A stretch of 64,000 bases of DNA, taken from assembly GCF_020400655.1 (NCBI RefSeq), contig NZ_JAINRC010000026.1:47056-111055 (forward strand), written 5' to 3'. Within the stretch, counting starts at the first letter, position 1, and every line of letters starts with the position of its first letter. Below the pieces are notes generated by a model. The model saw only the letters and a list, made by a program, of their open reading frames with translations, ran no database searches and was not told the DNA's origin. Source of the DNA: Streptomyces spinosus. GTDB lineage: Bacteria; Actinomycetota; Actinomycetes; Streptomycetales; Streptomycetaceae. The translations under genes were made by a program, and so were the position numbers. Below are positions 52,551 through 64,000 of this stretch, piece after piece.

Positions 52551-52874
52551 TCAGGAGCCGGTGCTGCCGAACTCACGCTCCAGGGAGGCGATCTGGTTGG
52601 AACCGAGACCGCGCACGCGGCGGCTCTCGGAGATGCCCAGACGCTCCATGATCTGCTTGGCGCGGACCTTGCCCACGCCCGGCAGGGACTCGAGCAGGGC
52701 GGAGACCTTCATCTTGCCGATGACGTCGTTCTCCTGGCCCTGCTTGATGACCTCGTGCAGGGAGGCGCCGGAGTGCTTGAGTCGATTCTTGACCTCGGCC
52801 CGCTCCCGGCGAGCCGCGGCGGCCTTTTCGAGCGCGGCTGCGCGCTGTTCAGGGGTAAGGGGCGGAAGAGCCAC
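52551..52874 (-). CDS. sihf: Integration host factor, actinobacterial type (sIHF)
   Basis: A 107-residue basic nucleoid protein of actinomycetes: LPPLTPEQRAAALEKAAAARRERAEVKNRL, then the helix-two-turn-helix-like DNA-binding part VSALLESLPGVGKVRAKQIMERLGISESRRVRGLGSNQ. In S. coelicolor sIHF binds DNA, stimulates topoisomerase and affects sporulation. The GTG at 52874 has GAGGT upstream. It lies 61 bases ahead of gmk. Confidence 0.95.
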   Translation of the reverse strand: MALPPLTPEQRAAALEKAAAARRERAEVKNRLKHSGASLHEVIKQGQENDVIGKMKVSALLESLPGVGKVRAKQIMERLGISESRRVRGLGSNQIASLEREFGSTGS

Positions 52875-53020
52875 GCCTACGTCACCTCGGATGTCGAACT
52901 GTCGGATACGGACCGGTGAGGAACCTAGTCGCCCCACACCTGGGGAGCCACGAGCAACACGCTGCCCGTTCTCCCCCACTGCCTGAGGGGCGCGGGAGGT
53001 GCCCCCACTGCTCGGAGACT

Positions 53021-53101
53021 AGCGGGCAAGTCCGCCGGAGTCAGCGAGAACAGCGGAAAAGTCCTGGTCAGCCTCCGTGAGGCCAGACATTTCAGACATA
53101 C
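53021..53101 (-). CDS. Possible 26-residue peptide upstream of sIHF
   Basis: The frame reads MSEMSGLTEADQDFSAVLADS and six more residues, then TAG. GAGGG stands 4 bases ahead of the ATG. Composition is acidic, not the arginine-rich shadow type. It lies in the 298-base gap between pyrF and sIHF. It may be a leader peptide or chance. Downstream bases up to the sIHF start include paired GCAGTGGGGG repeats. Confidence 0.35.
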
Positions 53102-53172
53102 TGCCCTCGATTTGAGCATGTATTCAAGCTCAAGTCGGCGCGGGACCGCTCAGCCGAGCACGCGGCCGCTGC

Positions 53173-54014
53173 TCAGGCGGCCGTGACGGCGGCCTGGATC
53201 TCCGCCGCGAACCGCTCCGCCGCCCCGCGCAGCGCGCTGACGTCGGGACCGTGACGCAGAACACCCCGGCTGACGTTGGGCACCACGTTGCGGACGGCCG
53301 CCCCGAAGACCCGGGACAGATCGGCCGGGGTCGCGCCCTGGGCACCGATGCCGGGCGCGAGGAGCGGCCCGTTGATGTCCAGGTCGTACGAGGACAGGTC
53401 GCCGAGCGTGGCCCCGACGACCGCGCCGAAGGAGCCCAGCGGCTCCTCCCCCGCGTTCTCGGCCGCCAGGTGGGCCAGCACCGTCGCCCCGACGGTCCGG
53501 CCGTCGGCGCGGACGGCGTGCTGCACCTCGCCGCCCTCCGGGTTCGAGGTCAGCGCCAGCACGAACAGGCCGGCCCCGCTCTCCCGGGCGAGCGCGACGG
53601 CCGGGCTCAGCGAGCCGTAGCCGAGGTAGGGCGAGACCGTCAGGGCGTCGGAGAACAGCGGGGCGTCCGGGCGGAGGAACGCCTCGGCGTAGGCGGCCAT
53701 GGTCGAGCCGATGTCGCCGCGCTTGGCGTCCGTCACGACCAGGGCGCCGGCCGCGCGCGCCTCCTGGACCGACTTCTCCAGGACGGCGAGGCCGCGCGAG
53801 CCGAACCGCTCGAAGAAGGCGCTCTGCGGCTTCAGGACGGCCACCCGGCCGGCCAGGGCCTCGACGACCGTGCGGCTGAACCGCTCCAGGCCGGCGACGT
53901 CGTCGTCCAGGCCCCACTCGGCGAGCAGCGACGCGTGCGGGTCGATGCCGACGCACAGCGGCCCGCGCTCGTCCATGGCGCGGCGCAGCCGGGCGCCGAA
54001 GGGCTCCAACGGGC

Positions 54015-54018
<4 letters not shown>
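53173..54018 (-). CDS. pyrF: Orotidine 5'-phosphate decarboxylase
   Basis: The last step to UMP. The 281-residue protein is the type 2 (actinobacterial/archaeal-like) form: LCVGIDPHASLLAEWGL near 20, VLKPQSAFFERFGSRG near 62, ALVVTDAKRGDIGSTMAAYAEAFL near 90 with the catalytic DxKxxDI residues, and LAPGIGAQGATPADL near 225. Its ATG overlaps the pyrD stop by 4 bases, so the two are coupled. Confidence 0.97.
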
Positions 54019-55121
<1,103 letters not shown>

Positions 55122-55158
55122 GTGCGTGTCCTTCTGAAGCTTCAGGGAGCCCTCATGA

Positions 55159-55190
55159 CGAGGGGGACACCGTTTCCGGTGTCCCCCTCG
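55159..55190 (-). terminator. Terminator inside the pyrimidine cluster, between carB and pyrD
   Basis: CGAGGGGGACACCG (55159-55172) and CGGTGTCCCCCTCG (55177-55190) pair perfectly over 14 bp around TTTC, seven bases after the carB stop. Confidence 0.85.
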
Positions 55191-55196
55191 GGGCTG

Positions 55197-58497
<3,301 letters not shown>

Positions 58498-58505
<8 letters not shown>

Positions 58506-59640
58506 GCTGGCCCTCCATCAGGGAAACGAAGCGGTCGAAGAGGTAGGCGGCGTCGTGCGGGCCGGCTGCCGCTTCGGGGTGGTACTGGACGGAGAAGGCC
58601 GGCTGGTCGAGCAGCTGGAGCCCCTCCACGACGTCGTCGTTCAGGCAGACGTGCGAGACCTCGGCACGGCCGAACTTCGTCTCGCTGACCTTGTCGAGCG
58701 GCGCGTCCACGGCGAAGCCGTGGTTGTGCGCGGTGACCTCGACCTTGCCGGTCGTACGGTCCTGGACCGGCTGGTTGATGCCCCGGTGGCCGTACTTCAG
58801 CTTGTAGGTGCCGAAGCCGAGGGCGCGGCCGAGGATCTGGTTGCCGAAGCAGATGCCGAACAGCGGGGTCCTGCGCTCCAGGACGGCGGTCATCAGCGCG
58901 ACCGGGCCGTCGGCGGTGGCCGGGTCGCCGGGACCGTTGGAGAAGAACACCCCGTCCGGCTCGACGGCGTAGACGTCGTCGGCCGTGGCGGTGGCGGGCA
59001 GGACGTGCACCTCGATGCCGCGCTCGGCCATGCGGTGCGGGGTCATGCCCTTGATGCCGAGGTCGATGGCGGCGACCGTGAACCGCTTCTCGCCGACCGC
59101 CGGGACGACGTACGCCTCCTTGGTCGCGACCTCCTCGTAGAGGCTCGCGCCCTTCATGTGCGGCTGCGCCTGCACGCGCCGGAGCAGCTCGGCCTCCGGG
59201 GCGACCGCCTCGCCGGAGAAGATGCCGGCGCGCATGGAGCCGCGCTCGCGCAGGTGACGGGTGAGGGCGCGGGTGTCGATGCCGGAGATGCCGACCACGC
59301 CCTGCCGCTCCAGCTCGTCGTCCAGGGAGCGCTTGGCCCGCCAGTTGGACGGCACGCGCGCGGGGTCGCGCACGACGTAGCCGGAGACCCAGATGCGGCC
59401 GGACTCGTCGTCCTCGTCGTTCCAGCCGGTGTTGCCGATCTGGGGGGCGGTCGCGACGACGATCTGGCGGTCGTAGGACGGGTCGGTGAGGGTCTCCTGG
59501 TAGCCGGTCATGCCGGTGGAGAACACGGCCTCGCCGAAGGTCTCCCCCACGGCCCCGTAGGCGCGGCCGCGGAAGGTGCGGCCGTCCTCCAGGACGAGTA
59601 CGGCGGGAGTCTTCGCGGCTCCCCTGGTGGAGGTCGTCAT
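58498..59640 (-). CDS. carA: Carbamoyl phosphate synthase small subunit
   Basis: The glutaminase subunit, feeding ammonia to carB. The 380-residue protein opens AVLVLEDGRTFRGRAYGAVGETFGEAVF; the class I amidotransferase triad is in LFGICFGNQILG (Cys near 255) and SVQYHPEAAAGP (His-Glu near 345). The ATG at 59640 overlaps the PH-like gene's stop by 4 bases. Confidence 0.97.
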
Positions 59641-60197
59641 CGTGCGCCTTCCGTGTCGTTGGTCATCTGGTTCAGGGTGTCGACCCACTCGGTGTGCTCG
59701 GCCGCGTGGTCGGAGCGGAAGCCCGAGTCGATCAGCTTGTCGCCGAGCGCCCAGGTCACCACCAGCAGTCCGCCCTCGGTGAGGACCTTGCCGGCGATGC
59801 CCTTGTCCAGCCGGGCCCCGCGCAGCGCGGCCTTGGGGACGAAGAAGTCGGTCGCGCCGGGGCGCTCGACCTCCAGGCCCGCGTCGGTCAGGGTGAGCTC
59901 GGCCCGGCTGCGGGTGCCCAGGCCGTGGGCCACGATGCGGTCCAGCCACTGTCCGGCGGTGGTGGAGCCGTGGTAGCGGCCGCTCATGCTCAGTCTGGCC
60001 GGGCCGGTCTCCTCCGGCGCGGCAGGCAGCTCCGGCAGGTCGCTCTGGAGGGTGCCGCGCCACTTCCAGCCCTCGCGCATCAGCCAGTAGACGAGCGCGA
60101 TGAAGAGGACCAGTCCGACGAGCCAGCCGATACGGGCCGGCCAGTCGGTGACGTCGGCCGACCGCTTGGCCTCGGCCAGCAGGATTACAGGTGTCAC
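59637..60197 (-). CDS. PH-like membrane protein in the pyrimidine operon
   Basis: A 186-residue protein: one N-terminal helix (IGWLVGLVLFIALVYWLM near 20-40) and a beta-rich C-terminal PH-like domain (LSMSGRYHGSTTAGQWLDRIV, RAELTLTDAGLEVERPG). It sits between pyrC and carA with GTGA and ATGA overlaps at each end, so it is translated with them, an arrangement conserved in Streptomyces. Function unknown. Confidence 0.85.
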   Translation of the reverse strand: MTPVILLAEAKRSADVTDWPARIGWLVGLVLFIALVYWLMREGWKWRGTLQSDLPELPAAPEETGPARLSMSGRYHGSTTAGQWLDRIVAHGLGTRSRAELTLTDAGLEVERPGATDFFVPKAALRGARLDKGIAGKVLTEGGLLVVTWALGDKLIDSGFRSDHAAEHTEWVDTLNQMTNDTEGAR

Positions 60198-61480
60198 GTG
60201 AGCTTCCCGTCGACGAGCGTGGCCTTGCCCCGCAGCCACGTGTGCGTCACACGGCCCGGCAGCTCACGCCCCTCGTAGGGGGTGTTGCGGCTGCGCGAGG
60301 CGAAGCCCGCGGGGTCCACCCGGCCACGGTATTCCGTGTCGACCAGGGTGAGGTTGGCGGGCTCACCAGCCGAGACGGGACGGCCGTGGCCGGTGGCCTG
60401 TCCGATCCGCGCGGGCTTGAAGGACATGCGGTCGGCGACGCCGGCCCAGTCCAACAGGCCCGTGTCCACCATCGTCTCCTGGACCACCGACAACGCGGTC
60501 TCCAGGCCGACCATGCCCATGGCGGCCGCGGCCCACTCGCAGTCCTTGTCCTCGTGCGGGTGCGGGGCGTGGTCGGTGGCGACGATGTCGATCGTGCCGT
60601 CGGCGAGCGCCTCACGCAGGGCCAGCACGTCGCGCTCGGTGCGCAGCGGCGGGTTGACCTTGTAGACCGGGTTGTAGGTGCGCACCAGCTCGTCGGTGAG
60701 CAGCAGGTGGTGCGGGGTGACCTCGGCGGTGACCTGGATGCCCCGGGACTTGGCCCAGCGGACGATCTCCACGGAGCCGGCGGTCGACAGGTGGCAGATG
60801 TGGACCCGGGAGCCGACGTGGTCGGCGAGGAGGACGTCACGGGCGATGACCGACTCCTCGGCGACGGCCGGCCAGCCGCCCAGGCCCAGCTCGGCGGAGA
60901 CGACGCCCTCGTTCATCTGGGCGCCCTCGGTGAGCCGCGGCTCCTGCGCGTGCTGGGCGACGACACCGCCGAAGGCCTTCACGTACTCCAGCGCGCGGCG
61001 CATGATCACGGCGTCGTCCACGCACTTGCCGTCGTCGGAGAAGACGGTGACGCCGGCGGCGGACTCGTGCATGGCGCCCAGCTCGGCGAGCTTCCTGCCC
61101 TCCAGGCCGACGGTGACGGCGCCGATGGGCTGGACGTCGCAGTAGCCGTGCTCCTGGCCGAGCCGCCAGACCTGCTCGACCACACCGGCGGTGTCGGCCA
61201 CCGGGAAGGTGTTGGCCATGGCGAAGACGGCCGTGTAGCCGCCGCTCGCCGCCGCGCGGGTGCCGGTGAGGACGGTCTCGGAGTCCTCGCGGCCCGGCTC
61301 GCGCAGGTGGGTGTGCAGGTCGACCAGGCCCGGCAGCAGCACCTTGCCGCCGGCCTCGACGACCTCGGCGCCGTCGGCGGACAGCCCCGTGCCGACCTCG
61401 GCGACGGTCTCGCCGTCGATCAGCACGTCCTGCGGCGCGCCGCCGAGCACCTTCGCACCACGGATCAGGATCTTGCTCAT
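60194..61480 (-). CDS. pyrC: Dihydroorotase
   Basis: Cyclises carbamoyl aspartate to dihydroorotate. The 428-residue zinc enzyme has VLLPGLVDLHTHLREPGREDSET near 50 (His-x-His), HICHLSTAGSVEIV near 230, TAEVTPHHLLLTDE near 250 and DIVATDHAPHPHEDKDCEW near 300 (the catalytic Asp). The ATG at 61480 starts 5 bases after the pyrB stop. Confidence 0.97.
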   Translation of the reverse strand: MSKILIRGAKVLGGAPQDVLIDGETVAEVGTGLSADGAEVVEAGGKVLLPGLVDLHTHLREPGREDSETVLTGTRAAASGGYTAVFAMANTFPVADTAGVVEQVWRLGQEHGYCDVQPIGAVTVGLEGRKLAELGAMHESAAGVTVFSDDGKCVDDAVIMRRALEYVKAFGGVVAQHAQEPRLTEGAQMNEGVVSAELGLGGWPAVAEESVIARDVLLADHVGSRVHICHLSTAGSVEIVRWAKSRGIQVTAEVTPHHLLLTDELVRTYNPVYKVNPPLRTERDVLALREALADGTIDIVATDHAPHPHEDKDCEWAAAAMGMVGLETALSVVQETMVDTGLLDWAGVADRMSFKPARIGQATGHGRPVSAGEPANLTLVDTEYRGRVDPAGFASRSRNTPYEGRELPGRVTHTWLRGKATLVDGKLT

Positions 61481-61485
61481 GTGTC

Positions 61486-62463
61486 TTACTTCTCCTCGGT
61501 ACGGGAGTGGGTGACGGCAGGCTCGTTTCCGCCGAGCAGCAGGTACAGGACGGCCATCCGGATGGAGACGCCGTTGGCGACCTGCTCGACGGCGGTGCAG
61601 CGGCCGGAGTCGGCGACCTCGGCGGTGATCTCCATGCCGCGCACCATCGGGCCGGGGTGCATGACGATGGCGTGCTCGGGCAGCCGCGCCATCCGGTCGC
61701 CGTCGAGACCGTAGCGCCGCGAGTACTCGCGCTCGGTCGGGAAGAAGGCGGCGTTCATGCGCTCGCGCTGGACGCGGAGCATCATCACGGCGTCGGACTT
61801 GGGCAGCGTGCTGTCGAGGTCGTAGGAGACCGCGCACGGCCAGGAGTCGACGCCGACCGGCACCAGCGTGGGCGGGGCGACCAGGGTGACCTCGGCGCCG
61901 AGGGTGTGTAGCAGGTCGACGTTGGAGCGGGCGACCCGGCTGTGCAGGACGTCTCCGACGACGGTGATCCGCTTGCCGGACAGGTCCTGGCCGAGCCCGG
62001 CGTCGCGGCCGATGAGCCGGCGGCGCATGGTGAAGGCGTCCAGCAGGGCCTGGGTGGGGTGCTGGTGGGTGCCGTCGCCGGCGTTGATGACGGCCGCGTC
62101 GATCCAGCCGGAGTTGGCCAGGCGGTACGGGGCACCGGAGGCGCCGTGCCGGATGACCACCGCGTCGACGCCCATGGCCTCCAGGGTCTGCGCGGTGTCC
62201 TTCAGGGACTCGCCCTTGGACACCGAGGACCCCTTGGCGGAGAAGTTGATGACGTCCGCGGACAGGCGCTTCTCGGCGGCCTCGAAGGAGATGCGCGTGC
62301 GCGTGGAGTCCTCGAAGAAGAGGTTGACGATCGTCCGGCCGCGCAGGGTCGGCAGCTTCTTGATCGGCCGGTCCGCCACCCGGGCCATCTCCTCGGCGGT
62401 GTCGAGGATCAGGACGGCGTCGTCGCGGGTGAGGTCGGCGGCCGAGATGAGATGACGCTGCAT
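61486..62463 (-). CDS. pyrB: Aspartate carbamoyltransferase catalytic subunit
   Basis: Joins carbamoyl phosphate and aspartate. The 325-residue protein shows the signature NLFFEDSTRTRISFEAAEKRL near 50, VIRHGASGAPYRL near 105 and INAGDGTHQHPTQALLDAF near 125. No pyrI regulatory subunit follows. It is 91 bases behind pyrR and 5 bases ahead of pyrC. Confidence 0.97.
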   Translation of the reverse strand: MQRHLISAADLTRDDAVLILDTAEEMARVADRPIKKLPTLRGRTIVNLFFEDSTRTRISFEAAEKRLSADVINFSAKGSSVSKGESLKDTAQTLEAMGVDAVVIRHGASGAPYRLANSGWIDAAVINAGDGTHQHPTQALLDAFTMRRRLIGRDAGLGQDLSGKRITVVGDVLHSRVARSNVDLLHTLGAEVTLVAPPTLVPVGVDSWPCAVSYDLDSTLPKSDAVMMLRVQRERMNAAFFPTEREYSRRYGLDGDRMARLPEHAIVMHPGPMVRGMEITAEVADSGRCTAVEQVANGVSIRMAVLYLLLGGNEPAVTHSRTEEK

Positions 62464-62554
62464 CTGTCAGGCTCCGTAAGGCAGTTCATTCAGGAGATTT
62501 CGGGCATGCGGGCGCGTGTTCACGGCACGCCGCAGCGGCCGTGCGCCTGACTTG

Positions 62555-63136
62555 CTACTGAGCGGCCGGCTTCGCACCGAGCAGCACGGTGTCGCGACCG
62601 TCCTCCTCGGCGAGCTGGACCTTGACCGTCTCCCGCAGCGACGTGGGGAGGTTCTTGCCGACGTAGTCGGCGCGGATGGGCAGTTCCCGGTGGCCGCGGT
62701 CGACCAGGACCGCGAGCTGCACCGCGCGCGGGCGCCCGATGTCGTTCAGGGCGTCGAGGGCGGCGCGGATGGTGCGTCCGGAGAAGAGCACGTCGTCGAC
62801 GAGGACGACCAGCCGGCCGTCGATGCCGTCGGCCGGGATCTCGGTGCGGGCCAGCGCGCGCGGCGGGTGCATGCGCAGGTCGTCGCGGTACATGGTGATG
62901 TCGAGCGAGCCGACCGGGACCGCGCGGTCGGTGATCTGCTCCAGCTTGGCGGCGAGCCGCTGGGCGAGGAAGACGCCGCGGGTCGGAATGCCGAGGAGCA
63001 CCACGTCGTCGGCGCCCTTGGCGCGCTCGACGATCTCGTGGGCGATGCGGGTGAGCACCCGTGCGATGTCGGGGCCCTCGAGAACGGGCCGGGCATCGGA
63101 AGCCTGCGCGGGCGCGGGCGTGACGTGCTTGTCCAT
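62555..63136 (-). CDS. pyrR: Pyrimidine operon regulator PyrR / uracil phosphoribosyltransferase
   Basis: A 193-residue bifunctional protein. The PRPP loop LVVLVDDVLFSGRTIRAALDAL near 110 and IPTRGVFLAQRLAAKLE near 55 are typical of PyrR. PyrR binds RNA with UMP and turns down pyr genes. A PyrR-binding loop sequence lies 22-33 bases ahead of its ATG, right beside the ribosome site. It is the first gene of the pyr operon and divergent from bldD. Confidence 0.97.
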   Translation of the reverse strand: MDKHVTPAPAQASDARPVLEGPDIARVLTRIAHEIVERAKGADDVVLLGIPTRGVFLAQRLAAKLEQITDRAVPVGSLDITMYRDDLRMHPPRALARTEIPADGIDGRLVVLVDDVLFSGRTIRAALDALNDIGRPRAVQLAVLVDRGHRELPIRADYVGKNLPTSLRETVKVQLAEEDGRDTVLLGAKPAAQ

Positions 63137-63157
63137 ACGAAACGGACCTCCTTCTCC

Positions 63158-63169
63158 GCCTCACGGGAC
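63158..63169 (-). promoter_or_regulatory. PyrR-binding RNA loop in the pyrR leader
   Basis: On the minus strand GTCCCGTGAGGC fits the PyrR-binding consensus RUCCNGNGAGGY. TCCG and CGGA flank the loop as a 4-bp stem, and the ribosome site AAGGAGG follows at once. This matches the translational control reported for Mycobacterium smegmatis pyrR. Confidence 0.65.
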
Positions 63170-63301
63170 GGACCTTAAAGGACGTCGGAATTGCGCCAAC
63201 CACGGTAGCAGGTCACCTGACCGGCCCCGGACGCCCCCCTGTCACCCGCTTGGCTCAATCGGTCGTCACTACCACGGAAGAGTCGGTGTGGACCATTCGG
63301 C

Positions 63302-63343
63302 TTGACGCATCAGAGTCACGCTGCGTAACCTCACAGTGAGTTA
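63302..63343 (+). promoter_or_regulatory. bldD promoter with BldD box
   Basis: TTGACG (63302-63307) and TAACCT (63326-63331) are 18 bases apart. TCACAGTGAGTTA (63331-63343) matches the BldD box TNACNCWGNGTNA at all but one position. It covers the -10 end and the start point, where BldD is known to repress its own gene. Confidence 0.7.
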
Positions 63344-63399
63344 CCAGCCGCGCGGCGGGAATGCAGCCGGCCGCGTCGACACAGTGTCCGGGGAGCTAT

Positions 63400-63903
63400 A
63401 TGTCCAGCGAATACGCCAAACAGCTCGGGGCCAAGCTCCGGGCCATCCGCACCCAGCAGGGCCTTTCCCTCCACGGTGTCGAGGAGAAGTCCCAGGGTCG
63501 CTGGAAGGCCGTGGTGGTCGGTTCCTACGAGCGCGGCGACCGCGCCGTGACCGTGCAGCGCCTGGCCGAGCTGGCCGATTTCTATGGCGTTCCGGTGCAG
63601 GAGCTCCTGCCGGGCACCACGCCGGGCGGCGCCGCCGAGCCGCCGCCGAAGCTGGTCCTGGACCTGGAGCGGCTGGCCACCGTGCCGGCCGAGAAGGCGG
63701 GCCCCCTGCAGCGCTACGCGGCGACGATCCAGTCCCAGCGCGGTGACTACAACGGCAAGGTGCTCTCCATCCGCCAGGACGACCTGCGCACACTCGCCGT
63801 CATCTACGACCAGTCCCCCTCGGTCCTCACCGAGCAGCTGATCAGCTGGGGCGTCCTGGACGCGGACGCGCGCCGCGCGGTGGCGACGCACGAAGACGCC
63901 TAA
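63400..63903 (+). CDS. bldD: Developmental master regulator BldD
   Basis: A 167-residue repressor of sporulation genes in vegetative growth. The N-terminal DNA-binding domain (1-70) is an HTH of the XRE type (LGAKLRAIRTQQGLSLHGVEE, GSYERGDRAVTVQRLAELA). The C-terminal domain (about 85-167) binds a c-di-GMP tetramer through RGD...RQDD, seen as QRGDYNGKVLSIRQDDLR near 113-130 with the exact 8-residue spacing. GGGGAG lies ahead of the ATG. Only the last residues differ from S. coelicolor, by recall. Confidence 0.97.
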   Translation: MSSEYAKQLGAKLRAIRTQQGLSLHGVEEKSQGRWKAVVVGSYERGDRAVTVQRLAELADFYGVPVQELLPGTTPGGAAEPPPKLVLDLERLATVPAEKAGPLQRYAATIQSQRGDYNGKVLSIRQDDLRTLAVIYDQSPSVLTEQLISWGVLDADARRAVATHEDA

Positions 63904-64000
63904 CCGCCTCGTACGCCTCAGCAGAAACGTGCCGCCGGGGGGGGGGGCCCCGGCGGGGGGGGGCCCCCCCCCGGGGGGGGGGGGGCCGGGCGCGCCCCCC
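63904..64000. other. Low-complexity G/C runs at the end of the window
   Basis: From 63938 on the sequence is almost all runs of G and C (9-15 bases long, such as 63938-63946). No gene is present. This looks like a failing sequence read or assembly edge, not biology. Confidence 0.75.

Overview
This window is a very G+C-rich (roughly 72 percent by eye) actinobacterial chromosome segment whose gene content and order match the core arm-proximal region of Streptomyces running from rbpA to bldD (in S. coelicolor, from about SCO1421 to SCO1489; that equivalence is from memory, not from a search). It carries near-identical versions of hallmark Streptomyces genes: RbpA, Ppm1, a secreted GH18 chitinase, sIHF and BldD. 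No tRNA, rRNA, insertion sequence, prophage, CRISPR array or biosynthetic gene cluster was seen.

Layout. 1-6000: end of an MFS transporter, rbpA behind a textbook SigR promoter, fxsA, ppm1, a YtcJ-type amidohydrolase and an Lrp regulator. 6-16 kb: small hypothetical proteins, an acyl-CoA dehydrogenase, the chitinase with its direct-repeat promoter, a TetR regulator, a 46-residue membrane protein, an exported C39-like protein, an APC permease and a P-loop kinase. 16-21 kb: a probable small RNA, a TPR-AAA ATPase, a pair of CorC/HlyC-type membrane proteins and a PH-domain protein. 21-26 kb: hisG-hisE followed upstream by the riboflavin operon ribE-pnuC-ribBA-ribH under an FMN riboswitch. 26-33.6 kb: a chitinase-type promoter with no chitinase, a small gene with an 11-bp duplication, a ROK regulator divergent from an MFS transporter across a palindrome, a thioesterase, a PL5 alginate lyase, a uracil/xanthine permease and a DUF5995 protein. 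33.7-38.5 kb: a lysine catabolism module (davB lysine 2-monooxygenase, davA amidase, Lrp regulator, amino-acid permease). 38.9-42.3 kb: guaB1, a barstar/secreted RNase pair and a SorC regulator. 42.4-53 kb: housekeeping genes rpe, rsmB, fmt, priA, metK, coaBC, rpoZ, gmk and sIHF. 53-63.2 kb: the pyrimidine operon pyrR-pyrB-pyrC-orf-carA-carB-pyrD-pyrF, with a PyrR-binding RNA loop over the pyrR ribosome binding site. 63.4-63.9 kb: bldD, divergent from pyrR, with a BldD box in its own promoter.

How the genes work together. The riboflavin genes make FMN/FAD precursors and are switched off by FMN; the pnuC-like gene in the middle is probably the flavin importer. davBA, lrp and the permease look like a self-contained route for taking up lysine and converting it to 5-aminovalerate. 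The pyr operon makes UMP and is probably under translational control by PyrR.

I found no wholly new system. The observations most worth following are the small RNA candidate at 15961-16062, the apparent chitinase deletion scar at 26051-26140, the adjacent 11-bp duplication that breaks a reading frame, and the lysine module with its repeated upstream motif. The last 70 bases of the window are G and C homopolymer runs that look like a sequencing or assembly artefact.
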